From contig JAZDOS010000010.1 of assembly GCA_043798375.1 (NCBI GenBank), positions 1 through 55,913 on the forward strand: a stretch of DNA of 55,913 nt, read 5' to 3'. The translations under genes and the position numbers were made by a program. Shown piece by piece: positions 1 to 7,929 of this stretch (position 1 is the stretch's first letter; each line of letters starts with the position of its first letter). A model generated the notes under the pieces. The model worked only from the letters and a program-made list of their open reading frames with translations. It searched no databases and was not told where the DNA came from. This DNA comes from JAPLMI01 sp043798375 (GTDB taxonomy: Bacteria; Omnitrophota; Gorgyraeia; 2-01-FULL-45-10).

Positions 1-267
1 GTGTGATTTTACATGGCGCAGGCGGGACGATGCCGAGCCTCGGGTAGATAGTTTTTAGATTGCTTCGCCCGCCTTCGGCGGGCTCGCAATGACGGCGGTG
101 GTTTTGAAATGCGTTCGAACGAATTCGATGATACACCGCCAGTATTAATACTAACCTATAGCCCATCTATTTTATTACGCCTATAGAAGAGAGATTTAAA
201 AAGGGGTTACAGGGGAAAAGATTGTTTTCCCCTGTGCAAGTAGATTTATCGCGAAGGAAGGGAAATA

Positions 268-391
268 TTAAAGGGAAACCATTCTACTTCGCTCAAAGCT
301 TTTCAGCTTTGAGCTTCGTAGGAATAGGTCCTACGAAGCACCGAGCAGCTTACTAATTGATTGCGAAGTAGACCATTGGGTTTCCCTTTAA
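268..391. repeat. Nested palindromic element (MITE-like or structured RNA)
   Basis: Outer arms of 13 bp (268-280 and 379-391, TTAAAGGGAAACC and its complement) enclose a second pair of 9 bp (284-292 and 363-371). Inside are two separate perfect hairpins, 292-300/305-313 and 314-323/329-338. Four perfect helices in 124 bp make chance unlikely. No transposase is nearby. It could be a miniature inverted-repeat element or encode a branched RNA; the sequence alone does not decide. Confidence 0.6.
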
Positions 392-433
392 GGAGTGAAG
401 GCCGAACAAGACCAACCGGAACCTATTGCTATT

Positions 434-457
434 CGGTCGCAGTAAGGCCGTAACGAC
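434..457. repeat. 24-bp dispersed repeat, copy 1
   Basis: This segment (core AGGCCGTAACGAC) matches 33811-33834 at about 21 of 24 positions. The second copy sits inside the duplicated 3' end of tRNA-Arg. Function unknown. Confidence 0.45.
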
Positions 458-644
458 AATCTCTCCCTCTCCGCCATGACTTATCAGAGCGTTCTCAAAT
501 TCAATCGGGAACGCTCTTTTTTTATCAAATCCTCTATATTCTCCGACGACAACCAACCCCAGCCATAATCAGACAACGTCAGTTTTCATCAGGAATAAAA
601 TTCGCTAAAATCTCTTCGAGTGTGGTGAAAGTGTGGTGGCGCCC

Positions 645-866
645 ATGATTCCCATACGCCGCCTCATACGTACCATATTAGAGCCTACGACATATATATG
701 GGTAGATGCCATTCTTATCTATGAGACCCCCAAAGCCATTTTAATCATATTTGACGGCCGGAAAGCATGGATTCCTAAGGCATGGGTCGCACGGATCCGG
801 CGAAGTGGATGCAGGTCTATCAAGATTAAAATATCAGATTACCATTGGGCTAAAAAATTTGCATAA
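645..866 (+). CDS. Small conserved-looking protein, unknown function
   Basis: A 73-residue basic protein if started at ATG 645; an in-frame GTG at 633 would add four residues and neither start has a clear ribosome-binding site. The core (residues about 18-45) alternates hydrophobic strand-forming stretches with a turn containing FDGRKAWIPKAWV. This resembles small proteins whose chains contain a 'D/G-x-x-x-AW-x-P-K' strand-turn-strand and that often lie in phage or accessory islands. It ends shortly before the promoter repeat at 881. No function can be assigned; its accessory setting next to DUF3800 and DUF6602 remnants suggests a mobile origin. Confidence 0.45.
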   Translation: MIPIRRLIRTILEPTTYIWVDAILIYETPKAILIIFDGRKAWIPKAWVARIRRSGCRSIKIKISDYHWAKKFA

Positions 867-880
867 TATGGCATTATTCT

Positions 881-930
881 AGATGTTAGCCGAATACCTT
901 TACAGGATCCTTTTTTGGCAGTATAATAAA
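881..930 (+). promoter_or_regulatory. Promoter-carrying repeat, copy A (drives DUF3800 gene)
   Basis: Contains TTTACA (899-904), a 17-bp spacer and TATAAT (922-927), an excellent sigma70 promoter. The whole segment, beginning GATGTTAGCCGAATACC, is repeated with few changes at 12358-12409, upstream of an unrelated gene. Transcription would start near 934, about 55 nt before the ATG at 990. Confidence 0.75.
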
Positions 931-989
931 TTAAAAGAAGTCGTATAATATCGTAATAAGAATCCCAGGATCCGAAAGGTGATAACGCT

Positions 990-1634
990 ATGTGGTTCTT
1001 GTACTTAGATGAAAGTGGTGATCTAGGCTTTGATTTTGTAAATAAGAAACCCTCCAAATTCTTTACCATTACAATACTTGCCATAAGCGGAATAGATAAA
1101 AACCGCGCCCTCATTAATTGTGTAAAGCATGCAATAAGCCGTAAATTTTACAGAAAGAGTAACAATGTAATCGAACTAAAAGGGTCGAAAACATCGCTGG
1201 AAATAAAGAGGTATTTTTTTGAACGGTGTAAAAATATCAAATTTGGCATTTACGCCCTTACTCTAAATAAGAGGCGTCTCTATGAGAAGTTATCAAAAGA
1301 CAAAGAGCGTGTCTATAATTATATAGCTCGGCTTGTTATGGACAAGATACCATTTGAAAAGGCAATTAGCAGGGTTGAGCTTATCGTGGATAAAAGCAAA
1401 TCCAAGCCAGAGATCGAAGAGTTTAATTCATATATCATGAGGGCTTTGAAGGGAAGATTGGATCCAAAAGTTCCGCTTGATATCTATCACTATCTATCGC
1501 ATGAAAATAGAGGACTACAGGCAGCAGACTTATTTTGCTGGGGTATTTTTCGAAAATATGAGAAAAAAGATACTGAGTGGCTTGAGATTTTCAGGCAAGA
1601 TAAAGTCAGATACGAGGATCTGTATTTGTCGTAA
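990..1634 (+). CDS. DUF3800 domain protein
   Basis: A 214-residue protein matching the DUF3800 family. The N-terminus has the family signature YLDESGDLGF (residues 5-14), and the C-terminal third has the second signature, LQAADLFCWGIFRKYE, near residues 178-193. Length is near the family norm. Acidic residues in both motifs (D6, E7, D10 and the AAD aspartate) could form a metal site. DUF3800 has no settled function; members are frequent in accessory and defence-associated loci. The start at ATG 990 has AAGGTG about 10 nt upstream and the strong repeat promoter at 899-927. It sits alone between a small unknown gene and a gene remnant, so it looks like a single-gene accessory cargo. Confidence 0.85.
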   Translation: MWFLYLDESGDLGFDFVNKKPSKFFTITILAISGIDKNRALINCVKHAISRKFYRKSNNVIELKGSKTSLEIKRYFFERCKNIKFGIYALTLNKRRLYEKLSKDKERVYNYIARLVMDKIPFEKAISRVELIVDKSKSKPEIEEFNSYIMRALKGRLDPKVPLDIYHYLSHENRGLQAADLFCWGIFRKYEKKDTEWLEIFRQDKVRYEDLYLS

Positions 1635-1640
1635 AATAAA

Positions 1641-1735
1641 AATGAGCGTGCCCTGCAGGCTTGTGATGTCTAGGCTATAGCCAACCATACGGAAGGGAAC
1701 ACCTAGAACAACCTACAGCGGTCTTACCGCTCATT
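1641..1735. other. Putative structured element downstream of DUF3800
   Basis: AATGAGCG (1641-1648) is complementary to CGCTCATT (1728-1735). Inside lie complementary TCTAGG and CCTAGA hexamers, the palindrome GGCTATAGCC and a small GCGGTCTTACCGC hairpin. This is a plausible multi-helix RNA or another palindromic repeat. No known RNA family was recognised. It could serve as a 3' element of the DUF3800 transcript. Confidence 0.35.
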
Positions 1736-1817
1736 AATAACTATACACGATGGCACGACAAAAGTCAACTTTTTTATAAAAATTCCTAACCAATATGATT
1801 CTAGGTATCTATGAGCC

Positions 1818-1845
1818 GGTCCAGAAAGTGCCAGCCCATAAAATT
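1818..1845 (+). repeat. 28-bp repeat, copy A
   Basis: Matches 12429-12456 at 23 of 28 positions; all five differences are transitions (C/T or A/G). Both copies end in GCCCATAAAATT. At 12.4 kb the element follows the promoter repeat within about 30 bp; here it lies about 890 bp after it, with the DUF3800 gene between. Confidence 0.5.
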
Positions 1846-1888
1846 GCAGGGCGGCATCTAATAGATTAGTGCCAAAGTATTCAGAAAT

Positions 1889-2077
1889 ATGAAAAAAATC
1901 AAGCGTTTTTTAGAATTGCGCAAACAACAGCTACGGATAGAGATTAATGTTATAAGATTATTAATAGACCATAAATCATCCAAAGGAGCTGAATTGGAAA
2001 ACGCCCTAAGAGCGTTACTAAGGAATAATTTACCAAAGCAATACTCCCTCGGAAGCGGCTTTATTTCATGCGACTAG
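1889..2077 (+). pseudogene. N-terminal remnant of a DUF6602-like protein
   Basis: The 62 residues include a HKSSKGAELENALRALL segment (about 28-44) and an LPKQYSLGSGFI segment (about 49-60). These resemble the N-terminal part of DUF6602 nuclease-like proteins, which read H..KG.E.E..lr..L...LP..y.vgsGfi and then continue for well over 100 residues. Here the frame stops just before the inverted repeat at 2084, so the nuclease-like core is missing. I infer truncation by insertion or deletion at the repeat. No good ribosome-binding site precedes the ATG. Confidence 0.6.
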
Positions 2078-2083
2078 AAAATA

Positions 2084-2158
2084 GGGGACGGTTCTATTTA
2101 ATTGGCATATTAGGCGGGCGGGAGTGGTTCTAGACAGATGAAAAATAGAACCGTCCCC
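2084..2158. repeat. REP-like inverted repeat (GGGGACGGTTCTATTT family)
   Basis: Perfect 16-bp arms at 2084-2099 and 2143-2158 flank 43 bp. Palindromes of this form are scattered intergenically in many genomes that encode REP-associated tyrosine (RAYT) transposases; none is encoded in this window. It truncates the DUF6602 remnant upstream and lies just beyond the 3' end of the converging glycosidase gene, where it could end transcription. Confidence 0.65.
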
Positions 2159-2288
2159 ATTTCCCCCATTTCCAATCATTTCCAATTTCCTATGACTGAT
2201 CCACTCCTTAGGCGGTGCCTTAAATGCGCCTCTTTTCTGAAATTCAAGCGATCCCATATCTATTTTTAGCTTCTCAGGAATCACGATA

Positions 2289-5200
2289 TTAGCGGTGATC
2301 TCGAACGAAGCTGAGCGCACACAGCCATATCAAATAAGACAATAAGCCGATGCCAATCCCTCCGACCAACGTGATAATGATCGGCCATGTCCATTTTGGC
2401 ATAGGGCGTTTGGGAGCGGAATAGGGCTCAGCGATAAGATCGAAAGTTGGCTTGAGATCCGCTGGTTTTACAAGAGTAATATGCTCTATAGCTCTTTCCG
2501 GCATTTCCACAGAGGCTCGCGAAATGTCAGGAGCTTTTATGGCTAAAGTTTTCTCCATGGCCTTCTTTTCCGGCTGAACGTCTTTTTTGGGCAAATCTAC
2601 GGTATTACTCGAGGCTTTAGACCAGATATACAATATATTCTGCCGCGTTAACTGTATATTTTTCAAAACAGATATCTCAAGAAGGGTTTTTAAAGTTTTT
2701 TTCAGGCTCTCATCACCCATATTCTTGATATCTTCCGATGCGCGCGTTATAAACATGCTCTCATTATCATTGCCTCCGGCGGCCTCAAAAGAGGCCCTCG
2801 CCTGCAGCAAAAAATCGAAAGCCTTTTTTAGCTCATCACTCGGCCTATTCATAATTTTCAAAAATTCGCGGCTGCCTATCTGATATTGGGATACCGAATC
2901 CATAACGGGCTTTACGTCATGACCGTCGTGGCCCGAATATGACCAGGCGAGCGCGAAATCATATCCCGCTTTTTCAAGAACAAAAAGATTTTTTTTGAGG
3001 TTGCCGCCGGGGCCTATCTCTCCTATGCCGGTAGGCCTTCCCTTTGGCTCTGTTCCCAGCTTCTTCCACAGCTCGCCGGCGTTCATATCCAAAGGCCACA
3101 AACCCTCCTGGTTAATATTATACGACTCAAGGCTTTCCCAATAATGCGGCATCAGTATATCTATGCCCTCAGATGCCCCCTTCCAATACGCTAAATTATC
3201 GGGCCAGCTTTCGAATCCTATCGTTACAGGTATGTCCGGGCCGAGAGCGTCTTTAAAAAGATAAAGGTTTTCCATGACAAAATCCACAAGGTTGGTAAAA
3301 TTTTCTTTTGTCACCAGGGCGGCAGCGTTTGCCGGTTCGTTCATTACCTCAACGCACGCCACATAATCGTAGAATCTCCTGTCTTTGGCCAGAGTCCTGA
3401 GCAGCTTCCATATAAGCGCCTCGCACTTGGCCCTGGTTGTAGGATCGGTCACTATGCGTTGATGTTCGCCCACGACATATTTGCCGAACGGGCCTTCTTT
3501 AGTTATGTCATCGGCGAACATAAAATCGAACATCGATATGATGACAAAGAGTTTTTTTCCGGTCTCTTTTTCCACTTCCTCGAGTATATCAAGCAGGGCC
3601 TCAAAATCTTTTATAACATGTTCTTCAAAGCCCACAAGGCGCCCAGCCTCATTTTTTTGAAAGAAACCTTCCTCGTTTGAGCTAAGAAATTCAGCGAATT
3701 TTTCCACGCTGAGCTTGCCGGCATCCCGTATTATGGGCTCATAGTTTCCTTCAAAAGCGGCTATATCCTCGCCCTTTTCATCCCACTTAAACACACCTTC
3801 AAGATGGCCGAGCGTGAATAGGCGTACCACGCCGACCTCTTCAGACACAAACTTTTTGAAATCTTCCAGCACCTTTTTTCTCGTGATAACGCCTGAGAAT
3901 CCGAAATGCATCTTGTCGTTGGGCTTCCTGCCCACCGTAGGGTAAACCTGCGGGACTTCCATTATATCTTGCGAAACGTCAACTACAGGGAAAGGATAGT
4001 TTAACGCGGCTACGTAGCCCCCGTTATTTTTTATTATCTTCATCATCTGCCAGCGGTCAATATTTCTTTTTAAACGGCTGAAGTCTATTGATTTTGCCTC
4101 TTTTGCCGGCACGTTCTTTTTGGGGCTGATGCTTAGATTGGCCAGAAGAATTCTCAAATCTTTTGACTCCAGCCGCGCGTGCGTCGCCTCCATATTTATA
4201 ATTATAGCCTTGATTTTTTTCAGGTTAAAGCCCGGCATAACAAGTCCGCGGGGCTGGGGATTTGTCGATGATACGTCGAGATATAAAGTTTTTGAGAGAC
4301 CGTCCGAAAGAGAAAAATTAGGGCCAAACATGACCTTGTCGTTTATATCCAGAACACCTAACCTTATCCGGTAGGGTTTTTGCCACATATTTGTGGTATC
4401 GGTTAATGGGGAAATTTCAAGTTCGAGCCGCATATTGTCAAGATCTACGGGGCCATTGTCGAATTTTCTCATAAGCTCTACTCTGTAATACGGGCTATTC
4501 CAATCTATGCCGCCTTTAAGACGCACGGTTATATTGGCCTGGTATAAATTATCCCCGAGTTCTTTTACCGTTATTCCTTCTTTGTTTATGAGGCCGTCGC
4601 TTCTTATCTCGATATATTCGTATCCGCCGAGGCCCTGCACATCCCGCGCCGACCATTTCATATCAAATGGAATAAGGCGGCCCGTCCTTATTTTAATCGG
4701 CTCTATGACTATGGGCTCCATATCCGCGCCATGAGCATTAACGCTCTTCATGAGAAAAGATATTTTCTTATTTTTTGTGAAACCCTTAATGTTTTTCTCG
4801 GGGGCAAATCCTTTTAAAGGCATGGCAATAAATATCTTTCCTTCAGCATTGGCCGTATTAAATTTCCTGACCGCCGTATCAGTCTTTTGCCCGTCTTTTA
4901 CGGTTAGGGCCACAATGCCGTTTTTGCCTAACAATTTCCTGGGAATCGAAACAGGTGACACTAAATATGAATTGTCCGTGATAACCGATTCCGCAGCGTC
5001 ATTTGTATTTGAGGTGTCCATGCCGGCGTGTTCCAGCTCTATTGAATTTCCGGCATTATCTATAATAGCGCTACTATCCGGTATATTGGGAAGAAAAGCG
5101 TCTTTGACAACGTAGCCATTTTTCATGAACTGCCATTTAAGGTTTTTGGGGTTTAAATCTATGCCATCAATTCTAAAGTCATAAAAATAGAATGTGATGT

Positions 5201-5822
5201 GCGAGTGATATTCTTCTCCCTCCAGCATAAAATACTCTACGCATATGAGCGTTGTATAGTCAGGATAAAAAATTTTCCCCGTATTCATTTTTACCGGTTT
5301 CTCCGGTATTTTTATTTTGAAAGTATATACCCCTTCGGATTCAACCCCCTTCCACTCGCTGCCGTCATAATAATCGGCCCAAATTCCGTTCTTCTCTGAT
5401 TTTATGGTTACCCTTAGCCTGTTAGGGACATCTTTATTCGGGCTTACGGACTCTTTTGGGACATAGATGGAAAGCGATATCGTCCTGCCCGGCAGATTCT
5501 TCTGCAGATAGTCATAAGATAAGCCCGAGAAGTATCTAATGTTAAGGGCTCCGCCATAACCCTTTTTATCAAGATAATCTGAGTGGACTATATATGTTTC
5601 GGACGAAGCGTTCCTGACCCCTGGATTGACAGATTTTTTTTGAGCTACTTCCGGATTGTTTATGGCGGGGTAATCAATTTTCCAGTGGTTTTCCGTGATA
5701 GCGTCTTCCGCGTATCCCTGTTTTTTTAAACCTTCTATGGATACATTTTGAGCGGAAGAACCAAAAGTAGTCGATAAGACGACAAAAAATAGCAGTATTA
5801 GTATCAAATGTTTGTTTTTCAT
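2289..5822 (-). CDS. Secreted, C-terminally anchored glycoside hydrolase-like protein (GH5/clan GH-A type)
   Basis: A 1177-residue protein. Residues 1-24 are a signal peptide (hydrophobic core then FGSSAQ). Residues 25-620 are beta-rich, with stretches typical of carbohydrate-binding jelly rolls. Residues about 637-960 form a TIM-barrel-like domain with the clan GH-A hallmarks: an acid/base Glu in EVMNEP (E829) and a candidate nucleophile Glu in GIGEIGPGG (E935), 106 residues apart. Residues 970-1120 are helical and linker-like, and residues about 1147-1170 form a transmembrane helix followed by a short basic tail. A protein exported but held in the membrane by its C-terminus is inferred. The substrate cannot be told; beta-glucans or mannans are typical of the clan. 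It is monocistronic and converges with the accessory genes to its left. The possibility that it is a non-catalytic relative is reduced by retention of both glutamates. Confidence 0.75.
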   Translation of the reverse strand: MKNKHLILILLFFVVLSTTFGSSAQNVSIEGLKKQGYAEDAITENHWKIDYPAINNPEVAQKKSVNPGVRNASSETYIVHSDYLDKKGYGGALNIRYFSGLSYDYLQKNLPGRTISLSIYVPKESVSPNKDVPNRLRVTIKSEKNGIWADYYDGSEWKGVESEGVYTFKIKIPEKPVKMNTGKIFYPDYTTLICVEYFMLEGEEYHSHITFYFYDFRIDGIDLNPKNLKWQFMKNGYVVKDAFLPNIPDSSAIIDNAGNSIELEHAGMDTSNTNDAAESVITDNSYLVSPVSIPRKLLGKNGIVALTVKDGQKTDTAVRKFNTANAEGKIFIAMPLKGFAPEKNIKGFTKNKKISFLMKSVNAHGADMEPIVIEPIKIRTGRLIPFDMKWSARDVQGLGGYEYIEIRSDGLINKEGITVKELGDNLYQANITVRLKGGIDWNSPYYRVELMRKFDNGPVDLDNMRLELEISPLTDTTNMWQKPYRIRLGVLDINDKVMFGPNFSLSDGLSKTLYLDVSSTNPQPRGLVMPGFNLKKIKAIIINMEATHARLESKDLRILLANLSISPKKNVPAKEAKSIDFSRLKRNIDRWQMMKIIKNNGGYVAALNYPFPVVDVSQDIMEVPQVYPTVGRKPNDKMHFGFSGVITRKKVLEDFKKFVSEEVGVVRLFTLGHLEGVFKWDEKGEDIAAFEGNYEPIIRDAGKLSVEKFAEFLSSNEEGFFQKNEAGRLVGFEEHVIKDFEALLDILEEVEKETGKKLFVIISMFDFMFADDITKEGPFGKYVVGEHQRIVTDPTTRAKCEALIWKLLRTLAKDRRFYDYVACVEVMNEPANAAALVTKENFTNLVDFVMENLYLFKDALGPDIPVTIGFESWPDNLAYWKGASEGIDILMPHYWESLESYNINQEGLWPLDMNAGELWKKLGTEPKGRPTGIGEIGPGGNLKKNLFVLEKAGYDFALAWSYSGHDGHDVKPVMDSVSQYQIGSREFLKIMNRPSDELKKAFDFLLQARASFEAAGGNDNESMFITRASEDIKNMGDESLKKTLKTLLEISVLKNIQLTRQNILYIWSKASSNTVDLPKKDVQPEKKAMEKTLAIKAPDISRASVEMPERAIEHITLVKPADLKPTFDLIAEPYSAPKRPMPKWTWPIIITLVGGIGIGLLSYLIWLCALSFVRDHR

Positions 5823-6002
5823 ACTTATCCAGTTAATTTATCATAGCACTTAATAAAAGAAAAAGCTAGAACATTATCTACCTTTTTTATATTTAACAAA
5901 AATTTTGTCTGTAAACTGTCTAGTAGGCCATTCATAGCAGGATAGGCAGGCGCCCTATTTGGGGACACCCTGGATCTGGATAAGTAGGCTGTACCAAAAT
6001 AG

Positions 6003-6257
6003 GACGTCTACAAGACCTCATTCGTCTCCGTTCCTAAATGCCTGAAGGCTGGTCTCGATGGGTTGAGCGTTCAAGAGTTAATGGCAAGGCCAGAGGATAT
6101 TACCGCAAGAGAAGAAGCGGCCAAGAGGTTTGCAGATTCAATTGCAGCCATAGGAGAGGGATCTCTAGATCCGGCTAAACGCGATGAGATGGTAAAAAAG
6201 ATTTTAGAGCAGAACGGCATGCGCTGTAAACAGTCCGTTGGTTTAAAAATTACCTAA
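6003..6257 (+). pseudogene. Gene remnant with intact C-terminal reading frame, unknown family
   Basis: The frame is open from 6003 to the stop at 6255-6257 but has no ATG, and the only usable start is TTG 6063, without a ribosome-binding site. Protein-like sequence (VPKCLKAGLDG, then an alpha-helical part with REEAAKRFADSIAAI) begins before that TTG, so the visible frame looks like the tail of a longer protein that lost its beginning. An intrinsic terminator follows directly, as expected of a true gene end. The family was not recognised. Confidence 0.4.
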
Positions 6258-6288
6258 AAAAACACCGCATTCGAAGGCGGTGTTTTTT
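6256..6288. terminator. Bidirectional intrinsic terminator
   Basis: AACACCGC (6261-6268) and GCGGTGTT (6277-6284) form an 8-bp stem with an 8-nt loop, flanked by an A-run on the left and TTTTTT on the right. It starts at the stop codon of the 6003-6257 remnant. Confidence 0.85.
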
Positions 6289-6374
6289 ATAAAGAAATTT
6301 GTAATCACGAAATAAAAGTCTATTTCCGTATGTCTTTCCAAATAGCATTTGATTGCGATGTTCTCTTTATCATT

Positions 6375-6419
6375 AGCCAAAAGGCAATTTTACCCGCACC
6401 CAAAATTTGCCTTTCGGCC
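6375..6419 (-). terminator. Inverted repeat downstream of the yhcG-like gene
   Basis: GCCAAAAGGCAATTTT and its imperfect complement AAAATTTGCCTTTCGGC pair across a short loop. It lies about 45 bp beyond the stop codon of the minus-strand nuclease gene. There is no long T-run, so it may be a transcript-stabilising hairpin rather than a terminator. Confidence 0.4.
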
Positions 6420-6464
6420 TAACAAGAACAACATAAACGCAGGCTAATTTTGGTTAAAATTTTG

Positions 6465-7484
6465 TCATTCTCCCTTAAACAGCGTGGATATCTGTTTAGG
6501 CGACGGAAGTTCTCGCATAAGATCTTCTGGGAGATGTTTGGTCATTTTATATGTGGCTACACCTATCGGTTTTTTGCTTTCCCGCAGGGCATATTCTACG
6601 ATTGTCCTGGATTTTGTTTTGCATACAATAATTCCTATAGACGGGTTTTCTCCTTTGACACGTATCCTATCATCCAAAACAGCAAGATAAAACTGCATCT
6701 TACCGACGTATTCCGGCAGAAATTTTCCGACCTTTAGTTCAATCGCTACCAAACATTTTAAGTGACGATGAAACAAAAGGATATCTATGAAAAACTCGTC
6801 ACCTTCTATTTCCAGACGAAATTGGTTACCTACGAAAGTGAAAACGCCGCCCATTTCTGTTAGAAAACGGTTTACTCTGGCGATCAGCGCTCTTTCGAAT
6901 GCTGCCTCGTCGTATTCCTCGCCAAGCTCTAAGAAGTCAAATGTATATTCATCCTTAACAGCCAATTTTGCCTGACGTCGAATCTTGTCAGGAAGAGCCT
7001 TGTTGAAATTGGTCTGATTTAGAAGGGTCTTTTCATATGCCTGATTCTCTATTTGAAGGGTAAGGATATTCTTCGTCCAGCCAAATTTACGGGCCATGCG
7101 GATATAAAACTCTTTTTCGAGGTCATTTTTACAGGTTTCCATGATAACGATGTTATGAGCCCAGCCTATTTCTTGCACCAATGGTGCAAGTTTTTGATTG
7201 CTATTATACTGAGTATAAAATTTACGCATGCGCCAGATGTTGTCTTTTGAAAACCCCTTAATTCCTGGAAATTCCATTTGTAGATCCATAGCCAGATTCT
7301 CGACGATAGATTTGCCCCAGCCATGTTTTTCCTGCCGATCCACAACCATCTTTCCTATATCCCAATAAAGAGCTATCAGTTCCTTGTTGACAGCTTTTAA
7401 TGCTTCATATTGCGCTTTGTGAATCCTTTCTTTAACCTCTCGCAGTAAGTCCTTATAATTCATGACATCTGACATTTTTCCCAT
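6465..7484 (-). CDS. YhcG/DUF1016-family PD-(D/E)XK nuclease
   Basis: A 339-residue protein of the YhcG (DUF1016) family. The N-terminal helical domain (about 1-150) contains LYWDIGKMVVDRQ and WGKSIVENLA, typical of DUF1016_N. The C-terminal part (about 170-330) is the PD-(D/E)XK nuclease-like domain: residues in FFIDILLFHR (metal-binding Asp) and LVAIELKVGKF (E-x-K) give the catalytic signature. Family members are linked to mobile DNA, restriction-modification loci and retron-like or defence settings; the role is not settled. I chose ATG 7484 because GGAGGA lies 3-8 nt upstream; the frame extends 11 codons further but has no ribosome-binding site there. Its leader contains an intrinsic terminator downstream of a good promoter (see 7495-7611), so expression may be attenuated. 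Confidence 0.88.
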   Translation of the reverse strand: MGKMSDVMNYKDLLREVKERIHKAQYEALKAVNKELIALYWDIGKMVVDRQEKHGWGKSIVENLAMDLQMEFPGIKGFSKDNIWRMRKFYTQYNSNQKLAPLVQEIGWAHNIVIMETCKNDLEKEFYIRMARKFGWTKNILTLQIENQAYEKTLLNQTNFNKALPDKIRRQAKLAVKDEYTFDFLELGEEYDEAAFERALIARVNRFLTEMGGVFTFVGNQFRLEIEGDEFFIDILLFHRHLKCLVAIELKVGKFLPEYVGKMQFYLAVLDDRIRVKGENPSIGIIVCKTKSRTIVEYALRESKKPIGVATYKMTKHLPEDLMRELPSPKQISTLFKGE

Positions 7485-7494
7485 GATTCCTCCT

Positions 7495-7574
7495 TCTGTA
7501 ATAAGGCACAAAAACAAAAAATCCCGCCCGAATCTTTTTAAAGATTCAAGCAGGATCTAGTATTCTATTACAGA
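7495..7574 (-). promoter_or_regulatory. yhcG leader: terminator hairpin enclosed by 9-bp complementary arms
   Basis: Reading the minus strand, a 17-bp stem (with G-U pairs) at 7556-7521 has a 2-nt loop and is followed at once by TTTTTTGTTTTT, a textbook intrinsic terminator between promoter and start codon. Outside it, TCTGTAATA at the predicted 5' end of the RNA (7574-7566) is perfectly complementary to TATTACAGA (7503-7495), which abuts the GGAGGA ribosome-binding site. This looks like an attenuator or translation-controlling structure. No ligand domain was recognised. Confidence 0.65.
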
Positions 7575-7583
7575 CGCAAACTC

Positions 7584-7611
7584 AATATACCATATACCAT
7601 GTTTTTGTCAA
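7584..7611 (-). promoter_or_regulatory. Sigma70-type promoter of yhcG-like gene
   Basis: On the minus strand, TTGACA (7611-7606), a 16-bp spacer and TATATT (7589-7584). Transcription is expected to begin near 7577, so the terminator hairpin lies in the leader. Confidence 0.7.
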
Positions 7612-7746
7612 GGAGAATCCTATTTGCAAATTGGTAAAGTATAAAAAAGTTATTTACTTTCCATTTATTTATTTATTTAATGTATAATTAAATCTAACCA
7701 AAATCAACCTGCGACAGGGGCATTCTTATTTCATCTTCTCCTTGTC

Positions 7747-7840
7747 GGCAAAAAAGGCGATTTTGGGCGGCCTCGTCCGGAGGCCTCGGCATTTCCTCGG
7801 ACATAAAGTCCTCGGTCACGGGCAAAATTGCCTTTTTGCC
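7747..7840. repeat. Inverted repeat in a gene-free stretch (7612-7929)
   Basis: GGCAAAAAAGGCGATTTTG (7747-7765) is nearly complementary to 7823-7840, with further short GC-rich palindromes inside (GGCCTC, CCTCGG). Between the yhcG promoter and the ino1 remnant at 7930 I see no gene. Base composition turns from AT-rich to GC-rich across this stretch. Confidence 0.45.
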
Positions 7841-7929
7841 TTAGCGCTTTGCATAGGCGGCTCGGCAGCCCGCCATATAACGTTCGGGCTTCGGGCAAAA
7901 GAGAGGTTTTAAAAAGGGAGCGCGTATCT

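Larger units (their letters stand above)
1..632. other. Gene-free accessory stretch with palindromes
   Basis: No convincing gene is seen. Near 60-100 there is a GC-rich inverted repeat (CCCGCC/GGCGGG) next to a CTCGCAATGAC tail, a form common in dispersed intergenic repeats. A larger nested palindrome lies at 268-391 and a short repeat at 434-457; both are listed separately. The open frame on the minus strand between 353 and 556 runs across half of the palindrome and is not credible as a protein. Confidence 0.6.

Noticed and set aside
353..556. A 67-codon frame on the minus strand
   Set aside because: It runs through one arm of the 268-391 palindrome and the 434-457 repeat, has no ribosome-binding site, and its composition follows the repeat rather than a protein.
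1669..1710. Resemblance to 5S rRNA (GGCTATAGCC, then GGAAGGGAACACC)
   Set aside because: The outer helix and the order of helices do not match 5S rRNA, and the region is too short. Treated as an unidentified structured element.
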